From Alistipes sp. (GTDB taxonomy: Bacteria > Bacteroidota > Bacteroidia > Bacteroidales > Rikenellaceae): DNA of 48,837 bases. The stretch spans positions 1-48,837 of the forward strand of contig JAFVOR010000052.1 of the NCBI GenBank assembly GCA_017505725.1, written 5' to 3'. The notes under the pieces were generated by a model. It was not told the origin of the DNA and did not search any database. It was given only the letters and a program-made list of their open reading frames with translations. Numbering within the stretch: position 1 is the first letter of the stretch; each line of letters opens with the position of its first letter. Positions 1-7,489 of this stretch are shown one piece after another. The position numbers and the translations under genes were made by a program.

Positions 1-22
1 GCCTACGGCTCTCGCAATGACG
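1..22. repeat. End of an inverted-repeat element, cut by the window edge
   Basis: The first 22 bases match 17713-17735 almost exactly (GGCTCTCGCAATGACG in common). There they form the right end of a 100-bp inverted-repeat element. Homology continues to about base 99 (matching to 17811), through the promoter of the structured RNA that follows. Only the right end is visible, so the full size of this copy is unknown. Confidence 0.7.
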
Positions 23-89
23 CTCTTATTTATCTTCCGCAAAATTAAAAATTTTTGCCGACAATACCGCAACTCTCGAAAATAATTTC

Positions 90-97
90 TAAATTTG
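90..97 (+). promoter_or_regulatory. Bacteroidota -7 box (TAAATTTG) of structured RNA copy A
   Basis: TAAATTTG fits the Bacteroidota -7 consensus TAnnTTTG. The surrounding string AATAATTTCTAAATTTGTA is identical at 17794-17812, ahead of RNA copy B, while sequence further downstream diverges. That pattern is expected of a conserved promoter. No clear TTG is seen about 20 bp upstream, so the -33 element is weak or different. Expected transcript start is near 104. Confidence 0.6.
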
Positions 98-103
98 TAA
101 TCG

Positions 104-298
104 AATTGCGGAATACGCAATTATTGTAGATGGCATTTAGGCTGTTGCGTTCACGGTAAAACGACCAAAATATACTACGAACAAGCAATAGGCACAATAA
201 ATGCCCTCGCTGTTTTGGCGTGGGTGTGCTTATGTTCGTATGGGTGCTTGGTCGTACCTTCCGTGAATAGGCACTTATCCACGCTTCTTTATTTTTAG
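104..298 (+). ncRNA. Structured leader/sRNA, copy A of a three-copy family
   Basis: A long imperfect hairpin is readable by eye. P1a pairs 150-156 with 261-267 and P1b pairs 161-167 with 249-255. Between them is an internal loop of AAA (158-160) against ACCT (256-259), plus one T-T mismatch. P2 pairs 176-187 with 227-240 with a 2-nt bulge. The tip carries GGCGTGGG at 217-224. The same architecture with different helix sequences occurs at 6615-6775 (C) and 17908-18028 (B). A T-rich tract at 285-298 may be the 3' end. The boundaries are estimates from the promoter and T-tract. It precedes the lipoprotein gene at 377. It could be a free sRNA or a cis-acting leader; I do not recognise the class. 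Confidence 0.6.
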
Positions 299-364
299 TT
301 AAGCGGTTGCTATCCTATAAGCAACGATAGTAACAAACTCAACTATAAGTATGTTTAACTAAAA
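294..364 (+). promoter_or_regulatory. Secondary hairpin between RNA A and the lipoprotein start
   Basis: TAGTTAA near 297 can pair with TTTAACTA near 355-362. Inside it, GTTGC/GCAAC or GGTTGCTATC/GATAGTAAC can form. The ATG follows within about 15 bases, so this hairpin sits where it could affect ribosome access. Function is inferred from position only. Confidence 0.35.
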
Positions 365-376
365 AATCAAATTACT

Positions 377-1045
377 ATGAAAAAGTTATTTATTATGATG
401 TTGCTATGTGCAACAATGGCTTATTTTCCTTCTTGCGAAAAAGAAGGACCAACATTAGGTAAAAGTAACTACACATTACGAAGCGAAGAATCTACAACAA
501 TAGAGGGTATGGGATTGTCTGGTGTTGTTTGGTCATCTAATAACGAATTTGTAGCAACTGCAGAAAACGATGTATTAACATCTAATAAAGTAGGTTCAAC
601 AACATTGAGTTGTGGTGATGCAGTAATTTCCGTAACTGTAAAACCGCGCTACACACTATACAACGAACCTTACGTGTCGTGGGGGTGTAGCATAAGTAGC
701 ATAAAAAGTCAATACGGACAGCCATATTCAGAAACTGATACAAGCCTTATATATCAAACGGCAAATTCAGCTGCACCGTTAATCATTTATATGTTTGAGA
801 ATAATTGTTTAACTTCTTATGGTGTTGTAGTTCCATTGAGTTATGGTGATATATTGGTTGATTTTATCGCTGAACGATATGTGATTGTTGCAGTGGAAGG
901 AACAACCGCCACATTTGTTCATGCATATGGAAAGTTTTCTGATCCTCAAATAGATTATTGGGGTCAAATGGCGTATTCAAACTCAATAGAAGGATTTATA
1001 GTTATGTATGTTCCTTACAATAATACGAGCAATTCTGCCGATTGA
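377..1045 (+). CDS. Putative lipoprotein with bacterial Ig-like (BIG2-type) domain
   Basis: 222 residues. The N-terminus is a lipoprotein signal: MKK, a hydrophobic core to about residue 18, then the lipobox ending in Cys20, followed by charged EKE. Residues about 32-85 (ending ...NKVGSTTLSC) resemble a BIG2-type Ig-like domain, including the VVWSSNNEFVATA segment. The C-terminal 130 residues are rich in Tyr and aromatics and I do not recognise them. The protein is probably anchored in the outer membrane. Composition is much more AT-rich than trmD and mutS nearby, which suggests acquisition. It is transcribed behind structured RNA A and followed by a strong hairpin at 1177-1210. Confidence 0.75.
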   Translation: MKKLFIMMLLCATMAYFPSCEKEGPTLGKSNYTLRSEESTTIEGMGLSGVVWSSNNEFVATAENDVLTSNKVGSTTLSCGDAVISVTVKPRYTLYNEPYVSWGCSISSIKSQYGQPYSETDTSLIYQTANSAAPLIIYMFENNCLTSYGVVVPLSYGDILVDFIAERYVIVAVEGTTATFVHAYGKFSDPQIDYWGQMAYSNSIEGFIVMYVPYNNTSNSAD

Positions 1046-1176
1046 CAAAATACTATCACACTTGATTTGGAAGAATCGAGAAGTATGAAAAGCAATACCT
1101 GCTTCACAAATATAGAAAATGCGATTATAAATAGTAATCTTGTAAAACCATTATAAAATCAACTATTTGTAAATTC

Positions 1177-1210
1177 TTATCGCCTCGCAGATTGCTCTGC
1201 GAGGCGATAA
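1177..1210. terminator. Strong hairpin terminator after the lipoprotein gene
   Basis: A perfect 14-bp stem (TTATCGCCTCGCAG, 1177-1190, with 1197-1210) around a 6-nt loop, followed by CTTTAATT. It lies 130 bases after the lipoprotein stop codon and just before the palindrome array. Being symmetrical, it could act on either strand. Confidence 0.75.
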
Positions 1211-1244
1211 CTTTAATTAACCCTACGATTGCCCACACCTTCAC

Positions 1245-1602
1245 GGGTATCGAAAACGATACCCAGCAGTAAAAAGGGAGCAAAAAACCAACAAAGGGTA
1301 ATCCTTCGCCCTCACGGGTATCGAAAACGATACCCAGCATAAAAAGGGAGCAAAAAAAACAACAAAGGGTAACCCTTCGCTCTTGTGGGTATCGAAAACG
1401 ATACCCAGCATAAAAAGGGAGCAAAAAAAACCAACAAAGGGCAATCCTTCGCTCTCGTGGGTATCGAAAACGATACCCAGCAGTAGAAAGGGAGCAGAAA
1501 AACCAACAAAGGGTAATCCTTCGCTCTTGTGGGTATCGAAAACGATACCCAACACGCCTTTGGAACAGTCCATCACCCTCACGGGTATCGAAAACGATAC
1601 CC
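1245..1602 (+). repeat. Palindrome array 1: six copies of GGGTATCGAAAACGATACCC
   Basis: Exact copies begin at 1245, 1316, 1387, 1459, 1531 and 1583. Each is an 8-bp inverted repeat (GGGTATCG/CGATACCC) around AAAA, always with AAAA on the plus strand. Start-to-start distances are 71, 71, 72, 72 and 52. The first spacers are near-identical (AGCAGTAAAAAGGGAGCAAA and so on), so this is partly a 71-72 bp tandem repeat. The last spacer is 32 bp and resembles the 32-33 bp spacers of array 2. No cas genes, leader or unique spacers are present, so it is not a CRISPR. Overlapping reading frames across it are artefacts of the periodicity. Confidence 0.95.
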
Positions 1603-1641
1603 AGCAGTAGAGAGTATATGGAGTGTAGGGAATTTAATGAG

Positions 1642-1680
1642 ATTAGGGAGAATAGCATTCGCTAAACTCCCTAATTTTTT
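1642..1680 (+). terminator. Hairpin with T-tract (ATTAGGGAG/CTCCCTAAT)
   Basis: A 9-bp perfect stem, 1642-1650 with 1667-1675, followed by TTTTT, has the form of an intrinsic terminator on the plus strand. The upstream string TAGGGAATTTAATGAGAT recurs near 41807 inside array 2. A related GGGAGTTTAGT hairpin follows uvrA at 34756, so this looks like a reused intergenic module. Confidence 0.5.
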
Positions 1681-1850
1681 AATATCATCAAAAAATCAAT
1701 GGCCAATGGCTACAAGCCACCCAACTTCAAAATCGTCAATGATTTGATTATTTTTGTGCGAGACGAGGGAACGGAGGCGGAGCATACTTTGGCGTATGTG
1801 AGCATTTCGTTATCCGAAGCATCGTGCAAAAAGAACTAATCAGAACGATT
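1681..1850. other. Intergenic segment downstream of trmD
   Basis: No supported gene. It holds a short low-complexity stretch (ATCAATGGCCAATGGC) and a GC-richer segment, about 1757-1845, with an imperfect hairpin GAGCATAC/GTATGTGAGC. Open frames here are short and have no recognisable domain or start context. The segment may be the trmD transcript's 3' region. Confidence 0.4.
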
Positions 1851-2528
1851 TTACTCCTCCAACAAGTCGGGGCGCAAAGCCTTGGTGCGGGCGTATGCCT
1901 GCTCGTCTTGCCACTTGGCAATCTCGGCAAAGTTGCCCGACAAGAGCACATCAGGTACTTTCCACCCATTGAACTCTGCAGGGCGAGTATAGACTGGTGG
2001 AGCGAGCAAATCGTCTTGGAAGCAGTCGGTCAGAGCCGAGGCCTCGTCGCCAATCGCGCCGGGCAAAAGGCGAACGACCGAATCGGTGATAATCGCGGCT
2101 GCCAACTCGCCACCTGTCAAGACATAGTCGCCAACCGAAATCTCGCGAGTAATAAGATGTTCGCGAATGCGGTAGTCGATGCCTTTGTAGTGACCGCAAA
2201 GGATTATTATATTCTCGAGCGTTGAGAGTCGGTTTGCCTCGTGCTGATCGTAGCGAATGCCATCAGGCGAGGTGAAGATAATCTCGTCGTAGTGGCGCTC
2301 GCTCTTGAGCTTCTCGATGCAACGGAACACCGGCTCAATCTTCATCACCATACCAGCCTCGCCACCGAAAGGGTAGTCGTCGACTTTGTGATGTTTATCC
2401 TCCGAGTAGTCGCGGATATTGTGAATGTGAATCTCGGCAAAACCGCCCTCCTGCGCACGCTTCAAAATCGACTCATTCAGAGGCGACACCAAAAGTTCTG
2501 GTACAACTGTTAAAATATCTATTCTCAT
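1851..2528 (-). CDS. trmD: tRNA (guanine-N1-)-methyltransferase TrmD
   Basis: 225 residues, the usual family length. It methylates G37 next to the anticodon using S-adenosylmethionine, preventing +1 frameshifting. The N-terminus [12 protein letters not shown], the FGGEAGMVM stretch (about residues 54-62), the [12 protein letters not shown] segment, the [13 protein letters not shown] knot segment and the C-terminal [22 protein letters not shown] string are all family hallmarks of the SPOUT knot enzymes. The start is fixed by the conserved MRI opening. Next upstream on the same strand, after a low-complexity gap, is the four-helix-bundle gene. Confidence 0.97.
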   Translation of the reverse strand: MRIDILTVVPELLVSPLNESILKRAQEGGFAEIHIHNIRDYSEDKHHKVDDYPFGGEAGMVMKIEPVFRCIEKLKSERHYDEIIFTSPDGIRYDQHEANRLSTLENIIILCGHYKGIDYRIREHLITREISVGDYVLTGGELAAAIITDSVVRLLPGAIGDEASALTDCFQDDLLAPPVYTRPAEFNGWKVPDVLLSGNFAEIAKWQDEQAYARTKALRPDLLEE

Positions 2529-2583
2529 ACAAAATGCAAAATTCAGAATGCAAAATGCAAAATTAAATTAAAAATTCAAAATG
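2529..2583. repeat. TGCATTTTG/AATTAAA-type low-complexity intergenic repeat
   Basis: Repeated CAAAATGCAAAATTCAGAATG-like units. Similar tracts occur at 2965-2998, 3664-3705, 20046-20072, 34587-34612, 34863-34897, 40387-40405 and 48818-48837, always between genes. No function can be read from the sequence. Confidence 0.7.
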
Positions 2584-2961
2584 CTACTTTTCTTTATTAT
2601 CATTAGATTTCGCTGACAATATAATGCGGGAAATAACATTTGTTATATCACAATTTTCTTTATACAACTTATCATAATCTGCAACGGAAATATACTCGCT
2701 ATCTTTTAAGAGTGACAACCAATACTCCGTTTCGTACGACTCTTTGAGAGCAATGCTCATTTTTGCTATGAAATCATTTTTCGATTGAGCCCTTACAGCC
2801 TCGTGCACATTCGCACCGATGCTAGTACCACTCTTTAATAACTGCGTAGCCATTACTCTTTCGCCACTTCCACTCGCAATACATTTATACACATTTACAA
2901 CTTTCAGTGCAAAAGCGTAACTCATAGAGACAATAAGATTATCTTCTCGCATAATTTTCAA
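2584..2961 (-). CDS. Four-helix-bundle protein (23S rRNA intervening-sequence family)
   Basis: 125 residues, almost all helical. The pattern AFALKVVNVYKCIA... LLKSGTSIGANVHEAVRAQSK...DFIAKMSIALKESYETEYWLSLL matches the small four-helix-bundle family first seen in intervening sequences of 23S rRNA (also related to Avd of diversity-generating retroelements). No reverse transcriptase, template repeat or rRNA gene is near, so neither of those roles is indicated. The start could be the first Met or Met4 (MREDN). It is flanked on both sides by low-complexity repeats, which suggests it moved in as a unit between trmD and the hydrolase gene. Function in the cell is not known. Confidence 0.85.
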   Translation of the reverse strand: MKIMREDNLIVSMSYAFALKVVNVYKCIASGSGERVMATQLLKSGTSIGANVHEAVRAQSKNDFIAKMSIALKESYETEYWLSLLKDSEYISVADYDKLYKENCDITNVISRIILSAKSNDNKEK

Positions 2962-2996
2962 AGCTCATTCTGCATTTTGCATTCTGCATTCTGCAT

Positions 2997-3662
2997 TTAG
3001 AAATTCACTTCTCCGTTCAGAGCTTCGACCACAAAGGCATTATATAGCGACTCGTGGCCGATATTACTCTTCTCGCCGTGACCGGGGTAGATTGTAACCT
3101 CATCGCCCAACGGGAGGATATTGCCCAAGATCGACTTCATAATGGTGGGGTAGTCGCCACCCGGAAGATCGGTGCGACCAATGCACTCACGGAAGAGGGT
3201 GTCACCTGTAAAGAGCGACTTCGACTCCTCGTGCAAAAGCGCCACGCCACCAGGAGTGTGTCCAGGCGTTGGAATTACACGCAAAGTTGTATCTCCGAAG
3301 TGAAGCTCCTCGGTCGAGGCGAGGTCGATATCGATAGTTTCGGGCAGTTCGCCTACCTCGAGACCAAACATCGCACAATGCGACTTCGAGCCAAGCATTA
3401 TGGCGTTGTCGGCCGACGATGCGGCAAACTTTGCGCCATAGGTCTCGCGCACAAACTCAACACCGAGGATATGGTCGAAGTGGCAGTGGGTATTTACCGC
3501 CATAACAGGCTTTAAGCCCTGCTCCTCGATAAAGTCTGCCAAGATGCGATCCTCACGCGCCGACATATTGCCTGCGTCAATGACTACGCACTCCTTTGTC
3601 TCGTCCCACACGACGTATGTATTCTCCTGAATCGGATTGAAAACAAACGACTTAATCTCCAT
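2997..3662 (-). CDS. Metallo-beta-lactamase-fold hydrolase (glyoxalase II-like)
   Basis: 221 residues. Metal ligands are visible: NTHCHFDH (His59, His61, Asp63, His64), GHTPGG (about residue 134), FTGDTLF with the bridging Asp, and YPGHG near residue 193. The order and spacing fit the glyoxalase II/YcbL branch of metallo-beta-lactamase-fold thioester hydrolases with a two-zinc site. It is shorter than true glyoxalase II because the C-terminal glutathione-binding helical domain is missing, so the substrate is uncertain. No signal peptide, so cytoplasmic. Start taken at MEIKSFVFNPIQENTYV, the usual opening of this group. Confidence 0.9.
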   Translation of the reverse strand: MEIKSFVFNPIQENTYVVWDETKECVVIDAGNMSAREDRILADFIEEQGLKPVMAVNTHCHFDHILGVEFVRETYGAKFAASSADNAIMLGSKSHCAMFGLEVGELPETIDIDLASTEELHFGDTTLRVIPTPGHTPGGVALLHEESKSLFTGDTLFRECIGRTDLPGGDYPTIMKSILGNILPLGDEVTIYPGHGEKSNIGHESLYNAFVVEALNGEVNF

Positions 3663-3712
3663 ATAATTTTAATTTTTAATTCTTAATTTTTAATTTTTAA
3701 TTATCCAAAGGG

Positions 3713-6409
3713 CTAAATTCCTGCTATTTTCTTAATCTCATTGAGTTTATTGAGAGCCTCCAACGGGGTGAGAGAGTTGATGTCAAGCCCCTTGATTTGG
3801 TCACGAATCTGCACAAGGACAGGGTCATCAAGTTGGAACATCGACAACTGCACATCGGGGGTGCGTACCGACTCGGCAACATCGGCAACTCCTTGTGCAG
3901 TAGTCTTTTTGCCACGCTTGCGCAACTCGCCCTTCGGTACCATATCACTATTGCCATAGGCCTTCTCCAGCGCCTCGAGAATTGCGGTAGCACGCTCGAC
4001 AATCGTCGCAGGCATACCCGCCAATTGCGCCACGTGAATACCAAACGAGTGCTCCGTACCGCCACGCTCCAACTTGCGAAGGAATACCACCGTACCATCA
4101 ATCTCCTTGACCGAAACGTGGAAGTTTTTCACACGGGCACACACCTGCTCCATATCGTTGAGCTCGTGGTAGTGCGTAGCAAAGAGTGTGCGAGGATGGG
4201 CCGTAGGGTGGTTGTGGAGATACTCAACCATAGCCCACGCAATAGAGATACCATCATAGGTACTTGTGCCTCGGCCAATCTCATCGAGCAACACCAAACT
4301 ACGCTCCGAGATATTATTCAAAATTGAAGCCGACTCCAACATCTCGACCATAAAGGTCGATTCGCCCTGCGAGATATTGTCCGACGCACCCACACGGGTA
4401 AAAATCTTATCCACCAAGCCAATCTCCGCCTTCGATGCAGGTACAAACGAACCCATCTGTGCCATCAGCACAATAAGAGCGGTCTGGCGCAACAGAGCAG
4501 ACTTACCCGACATATTCGGACCGGTAATCATCATAATCTGCTGCGACTCGGTGTCGAGCATCACATCGTTCGGAATATACTTTTCGCCCACCTTCATCAA
4601 GGTCTCGATAACCGGGTGGCGTGCCGCCTTCAAGTTTATGGTGGTCGAGCGGTTGAGCTGAGGTCGCACATACTTGCGCTCCACCGCCACAACCGCCAAC
4701 GAATAGAGGCAATCTATGCGTGCCACAATCTGGGCATTGCGCTGAATCTCGCGCAAGTAACCTGTTGTATAGGCTATCAACTCGCTGTAAATCTGCTGCT
4801 CAAGTTGCAACATTCGTTCCTCCGCTCCGAGAATCTTTTGCTCATACTCCTTCAGCTCCTCGGTGATATATCGCTCGGCAGCAGCCAAGGTCTGCTTGCG
4901 AATCCAACGCTCTGGCACCTTGTCCTTATGGGTATTTCGCACCTCGATATAGTAGCCAAAGACATTGTTGTAGCCAATCTTGAGCGACGGAATACCCGTC
5001 AACTCGCTCTCCTGCTCCTGAATCTTTTGGAGCACCTCCTTACCGTGCGTTGCTATGCGGCGCAAGTCGTCAAGTTCGGCCGACACGCCATCGGCAATGA
5101 TGCCACCCTTCTGAATCTGGTTGGTTGCAGGGTCGGGATAGATGGTCTTGGCAATCTTCTGCGACAACTCGCTGAGAGGGTCGATATTCGACGCTGCAAG
5201 GTGGAGGATATCGCTATCCGACGACTCGAGTGCCGCCTTCAAGAGCTCGATTGCCTCCAACGAGTTCTTCAACTGAATCATCTCGCGAGGCAAGACTCGT
5301 AACGAAGCAATGCGAGATGCAATTCGCTCGATATCACCCGTCATTGACAGATGCTCGTTAACAGTGGAGCGAGTGGCAGAATCTTTCACGAATACCTCGA
5401 CCATATCCTGACGCTCTTCGATACGCTTCAAGTCGAGAATCGGCATTGCAATCCAGCGACGCAACAATCGCGCACCCATAGCGGTGCGAGTGCGATCGAG
5501 AGTCTTGGCAAGTGAGAAGTTGGTGTCACCTCCGCTCGACGCAAAAAGTTCAAGGTTGCGAGAGGTGAATTTATCGATCCACACATACTCCTCGCGGTCG
5601 AGTCGTGAAAGCGACGAGATGTGAGCAATATCGTTGTGTTGCGTAAACTCCAGGTAGTAGAGTATAGCACCTGCTGCCGAAATGGCACTGCGCATACCCT
5701 CCACGCCAAAGCCCTTCAATGTAGGAACCGAGAAGTGCGTGGTGAGTTTGCCGTAATTGACATCGTAGGAGAATACCCAATCCTCGAGGCAATAGATGTA
5801 ATAGCGCGAGCCGAAAGCCGCCACGAAACGCTCCTTGAGACCTCGCTGATAGACAATCTCCTTTGGCGAGAACGACGAGAGCAACTTCTCGATGTAGCGG
5901 TCATCGCCCTCTGCCACCGAAAACTCGCCCGTAGTGAGGTCGAGAAATGCCACACCTGTAGCCGATTGTCCGAAATAGACCGATGCAAGATAGTGGTTTT
6001 CGCGCTGCTCGACCACATTGTTTTCGAGCACTACGCCGGGGGTAACCACCTCGATAACGCCTCGCTTGACAACGCCCTTCTTTACGAGTTTAGGGTCTTC
6101 GAGCTGCTCACATATGGCCACACGCTTGCCGGCACGCACCAGGCGCGGGAGGTAGGAGTCGATGGCGTGGTGCGGAAAGCCCGCCAACTCCACTGTCGAA
6201 GCACCGCCATTGGCACGACGAGTGAGCGTAATGCCGAGTATTGCACTTGTTTCGATAGCATCGCTGCCGAATGTCTCGTAGAAATCGCCCATTCGGAACA
6301 ACAAAATCGCATCGGGATATTGAGCCTTTACATTCTCGTATTGCTCCATCAACTTCGTCTTACCCGACTTCTGCTCCTGCTCTTCGCCTGTTTTCTTTGT
6401 TCGTGCCAA
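3713..6409 (-). CDS. mutS: DNA mismatch repair protein MutS
   Basis: 898 residues, full length. It recognises base mismatches and small loops and, with MutL, starts mismatch repair. The N-terminal mismatch-binding domain carries the Phe-X-Glu motif in FRMGDFYETF near residue 44. The connector, lever and clamp regions follow. The ABC ATPase has Walker A GPNMSGKS at residues 630-637 and Walker B LLDEIGRGTSTYDG, then the TLFATHYHEL motif. The C-terminal dimerisation tail is present. A minus-strand TATATTTG box lies at 6442-6449, about 33 bases before the start, and is the likely -7 promoter element. Confidence 0.98.
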   Translation of the reverse strand: MARTKKTGEEQEQKSGKTKLMEQYENVKAQYPDAILLFRMGDFYETFGSDAIETSAILGITLTRRANGGASTVELAGFPHHAIDSYLPRLVRAGKRVAICEQLEDPKLVKKGVVKRGVIEVVTPGVVLENNVVEQRENHYLASVYFGQSATGVAFLDLTTGEFSVAEGDDRYIEKLLSSFSPKEIVYQRGLKERFVAAFGSRYYIYCLEDWVFSYDVNYGKLTTHFSVPTLKGFGVEGMRSAISAAGAILYYLEFTQHNDIAHISSLSRLDREEYVWIDKFTSRNLELFASSGGDTNFSLAKTLDRTRTAMGARLLRRWIAMPILDLKRIEERQDMVEVFVKDSATRSTVNEHLSMTGDIERIASRIASLRVLPREMIQLKNSLEAIELLKAALESSDSDILHLAASNIDPLSELSQKIAKTIYPDPATNQIQKGGIIADGVSAELDDLRRIATHGKEVLQKIQEQESELTGIPSLKIGYNNVFGYYIEVRNTHKDKVPERWIRKQTLAAAERYITEELKEYEQKILGAEERMLQLEQQIYSELIAYTTGYLREIQRNAQIVARIDCLYSLAVVAVERKYVRPQLNRSTTINLKAARHPVIETLMKVGEKYIPNDVMLDTESQQIMMITGPNMSGKSALLRQTALIVLMAQMGSFVPASKAEIGLVDKIFTRVGASDNISQGESTFMVEMLESASILNNISERSLVLLDEIGRGTSTYDGISIAWAMVEYLHNHPTAHPRTLFATHYHELNDMEQVCARVKNFHVSVKEIDGTVVFLRKLERGGTEHSFGIHVAQLAGMPATIVERATAILEALEKAYGNSDMVPKGELRKRGKKTTAQGVADVAESVRTPDVQLSMFQLDDPVLVQIRDQIKGLDINSLTPLEALNKLNEIKKIAGI

Positions 6410-6521
6410 AATTCCTTACCTATTTAAGAGTTATAATCGTGCAAATATAACAAAAAAAGTTGAGAGTGGAGAGTTGAGAGTTGAAAATTAATTTTTTAAG
6501 AGGGCAATGCCCTGCAAGGTG
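6410..6521. other. Intergenic: mutS promoter side and GAGAGTTGA-type repeat
   Basis: It contains a minus-strand TATATTTG box (6442-6449) for mutS. Next comes a short repeat of GTTGAGAG units (6459-6485), and a small hairpin AGGGC/GCCCT near 6500-6513. No coding frame is supported. Confidence 0.55.
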
Positions 6522-6552
6522 TTGTTTGTTTGCGAAAAGTTTTCTATATTTG
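6522..6552 (+). promoter_or_regulatory. Promoter of structured RNA copy C (TTG-N20-TATATTTG)
   Basis: TTG at 6522-6524, 20 bases, then TATATTTG at 6545-6552, an exact match to the Bacteroidota housekeeping promoter layout. The core GCGAAAAGTTTTCTATATTTG resembles the CGAAAATAATTTCTAAATTTG core ahead of RNA copies A and B. Expected transcript start is near 6559. Confidence 0.75.
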
Positions 6553-6558
6553 CAACGC

Positions 6559-6810
6559 TGAAAGGCGATTGAATTGTCTTTCGGCAGACATATAGAAAGT
6601 GTTTTCGCAGTCCTAAGATGGAAATGTGGTAGTTTTCAAATGCGATAGGATAACGAACAACACCTATTTCTTGTATATGTACGGTTAGGAGCTTTCTGCC
6701 CCTACGACCTGCATATTACAGGTGTGGGGCATTGTATCGTTTATTATCGCAGGGTTTTACCACAACCTCCATTTTGATAAACGGAAATCAACTCCACACT
6801 TTCTTTTTTA
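6559..6810 (+). ncRNA. Structured leader/sRNA, copy C of a three-copy family
   Basis: P0 pairs 6594-6602 (AGAAAGTGT) with 6796-6804, a perfect 9 bp followed by a T6 tract. P1a pairs 6615-6621 with 6769-6775 (one G-T). P1b pairs 6625-6631 with 6758-6764. The internal loop between them is exactly AAA (6622-6624) against ACCT (6765-6768). P2 pairs 6641-6656 with 6737-6751 with small bulges. The apical arm ACCTG/CAGGT and GCCCC/GGGGC contains GGTGTGGG at 6721-6728. Copies A and B show the same loop and motif with different helices. Because P0 plus the T-run could terminate transcription, this may be a free RNA or an attenuator for the genes from 6863. Class not recognised. Confidence 0.65.
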
Positions 6811-6815
6811 TAAAT

Positions 6816-6842
6816 AACCCACCGCATAGGAGTTGCTACGGT
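6816..6842 (+). promoter_or_regulatory. Small hairpin ahead of the first island gene
   Basis: ACCG...TAG near 6820-6829 pairs with CTA.CGGT near 6836-6842, leaving a GAGTTG loop. The ATG at 6863 follows 20 bases later. RNA copy A also has a second hairpin in the same place before its gene. Regulatory meaning is inferred from position. Confidence 0.3.
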
Positions 6843-6862
6843 AACTTAAAAGCCAAACATTT

Positions 6863-7024
6863 ATGTCACAGTATGCAGTTTATTACAGAAAGAACAACTC
6901 TGATTGTTGCACTTATGTAACCATGGATTATCCTTCAGAGGGTCAGGCTATGGATATTTTGTTGCGACAGGGCACAATCAGACCATCTGACAATGTTTTC
7001 ATCAAGAGAATTGAGCGTCGTTAA
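6863..7024 (+). CDS. Small unknown protein (53 aa)
   Basis: ATG to TAA encodes MSQYAVYYRKNN...RIERR. The 53-residue product has no signal peptide, membrane segment or recognised domain; the C-terminal third is basic (FIKRIERR). It is the first gene after structured RNA C and ends 8 bases before the hairpin at 7032-7070. A coding role is supported by its start just after the leader, its clean end before a terminator and a low-GC composition like the next genes. It remains an unknown. Confidence 0.55.
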   Translation: MSQYAVYYRKNNSDCCTYVTMDYPSEGQAMDILLRQGTIRPSDNVFIKRIERR

Positions 7025-7031
7025 TTGTTTT

Positions 7032-7070
7032 GAGCCTGTCTAACTATGTGACCGCATATTAGATAGGCTC
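7032..7070 (+). terminator. Hairpin terminator after the 53-aa gene
   Basis: GAGCCTGTCTAA (7032-7043) pairs with TTAGATAGGCTC (7059-7070), a 12-bp stem with one G-T pair, then CTTTTG. It fits an intrinsic terminator separating the first small gene from those at 7105 onward. Confidence 0.65.
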
Positions 7071-7104
7071 CTTTTGATTTGCACTTAAATTCTATGTGAG
7101 CATT

Positions 7105-7281
7105 ATGATACTCTGCCAACATTGTGGCAAAGAACTCCCAGATACTTGGAACTGGTTTATATGTGATAAATGCGGTTTTAGAGTATGTCCGTCTTGCTTG
7201 TCAAAACATACGGGTAAATACTCTTCTGGTGGGTATAAATGTAGTCGTTGTGCTTTTGGGCAGATGAAACAATCTAAATAA
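7105..7281 (+). CDS. Small C4-type zinc-binding protein (58 aa)
   Basis: With the ATG at 7105 the product is 58 residues with four CxxC pairs: C4-C7 (CQHC), C20-C23 (CDKC), C28-C31 (CPSC) and C46-C49 (CSRC). That is enough for two tetrahedral zinc sites in a treble-clef or rubredoxin-like knuckle arrangement. A GTG three codons earlier (7096) is possible but less likely. No DNA-binding helix or enzyme motif can be named. It is followed 4 bases later by another small gene, suggesting co-transcription. The cysteine pattern makes it clearly coding; the partner is unknown. Confidence 0.75.
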   Translation: MILCQHCGKELPDTWNWFICDKCGFRVCPSCLSKHTGKYSSGGYKCSRCAFGQMKQSK

Positions 7282-7285
7282 TAAT

Positions 7286-7447
7286 ATGACTATGGGAGAA
7301 ACAATTTTAGACAAATATGCAGAACTTGTGGGTTTAACAAATCAGGAGCAAGACCCTATTGATAGGTTCAAGCAGATTGTGAATCAAGTGGAAGGAACTA
7401 TCATATATACTGACGATGTTGTAGATAATACATCTTCTAAAGAATAA
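7286..7447 (+). CDS. Small acidic unknown protein (53 aa)
   Basis: ATG at 7286, TAA at 7445-7447; the product runs MTMGETILDKYAELVGL...DNTSSKE. It is acidic and predicted helical in its first half, with no membrane segment. It starts 4 bases after the zinc-protein stop codon and ends 42 bases before the next gene, so the three genes 7105-8764 are probably one transcript. An internal Met at residue 3 is an alternative start. No family recognised. Confidence 0.55.
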   Translation: MTMGETILDKYAELVGLTNQEQDPIDRFKQIVNQVEGTIIYTDDVVDNTSSKE

Positions 7448-7489
7448 TTTGTAAGTGACATATCCCGTATTGTAATAAAAGATTTTATT

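Noticed and set aside
104-298. Retron msr-msd or integron attC for the structured RNAs
   Set aside because: No reverse transcriptase or integrase is linked, and the conserved core-site motifs of attC (GTTRRRY/RYYYAAC) are not placed at the hairpin ends.
1125-1658. Overlapping reading frames across palindrome array 1 giving repetitive peptides (GIVFDTR, GYRFRYP, VSFSIP)
   Set aside because: They come from the 71-72 bp periodicity of non-coding repeats. They appear in several frames and on both strands with no start signal, and the same peptides reappear over array 2.
1748-1969. Minus-strand frame over the 3' end of trmD and the region after it
   Set aside because: It overlaps trmD in another frame, lacks domain or start context, and its Pro/Arg-rich content is typical of a shadow frame.
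2584-2961. Diversity-generating retroelement accessory protein (Avd)
   Set aside because: The four-helix-bundle fold is shared, but no reverse transcriptase, template or variable repeat occurs in the window.
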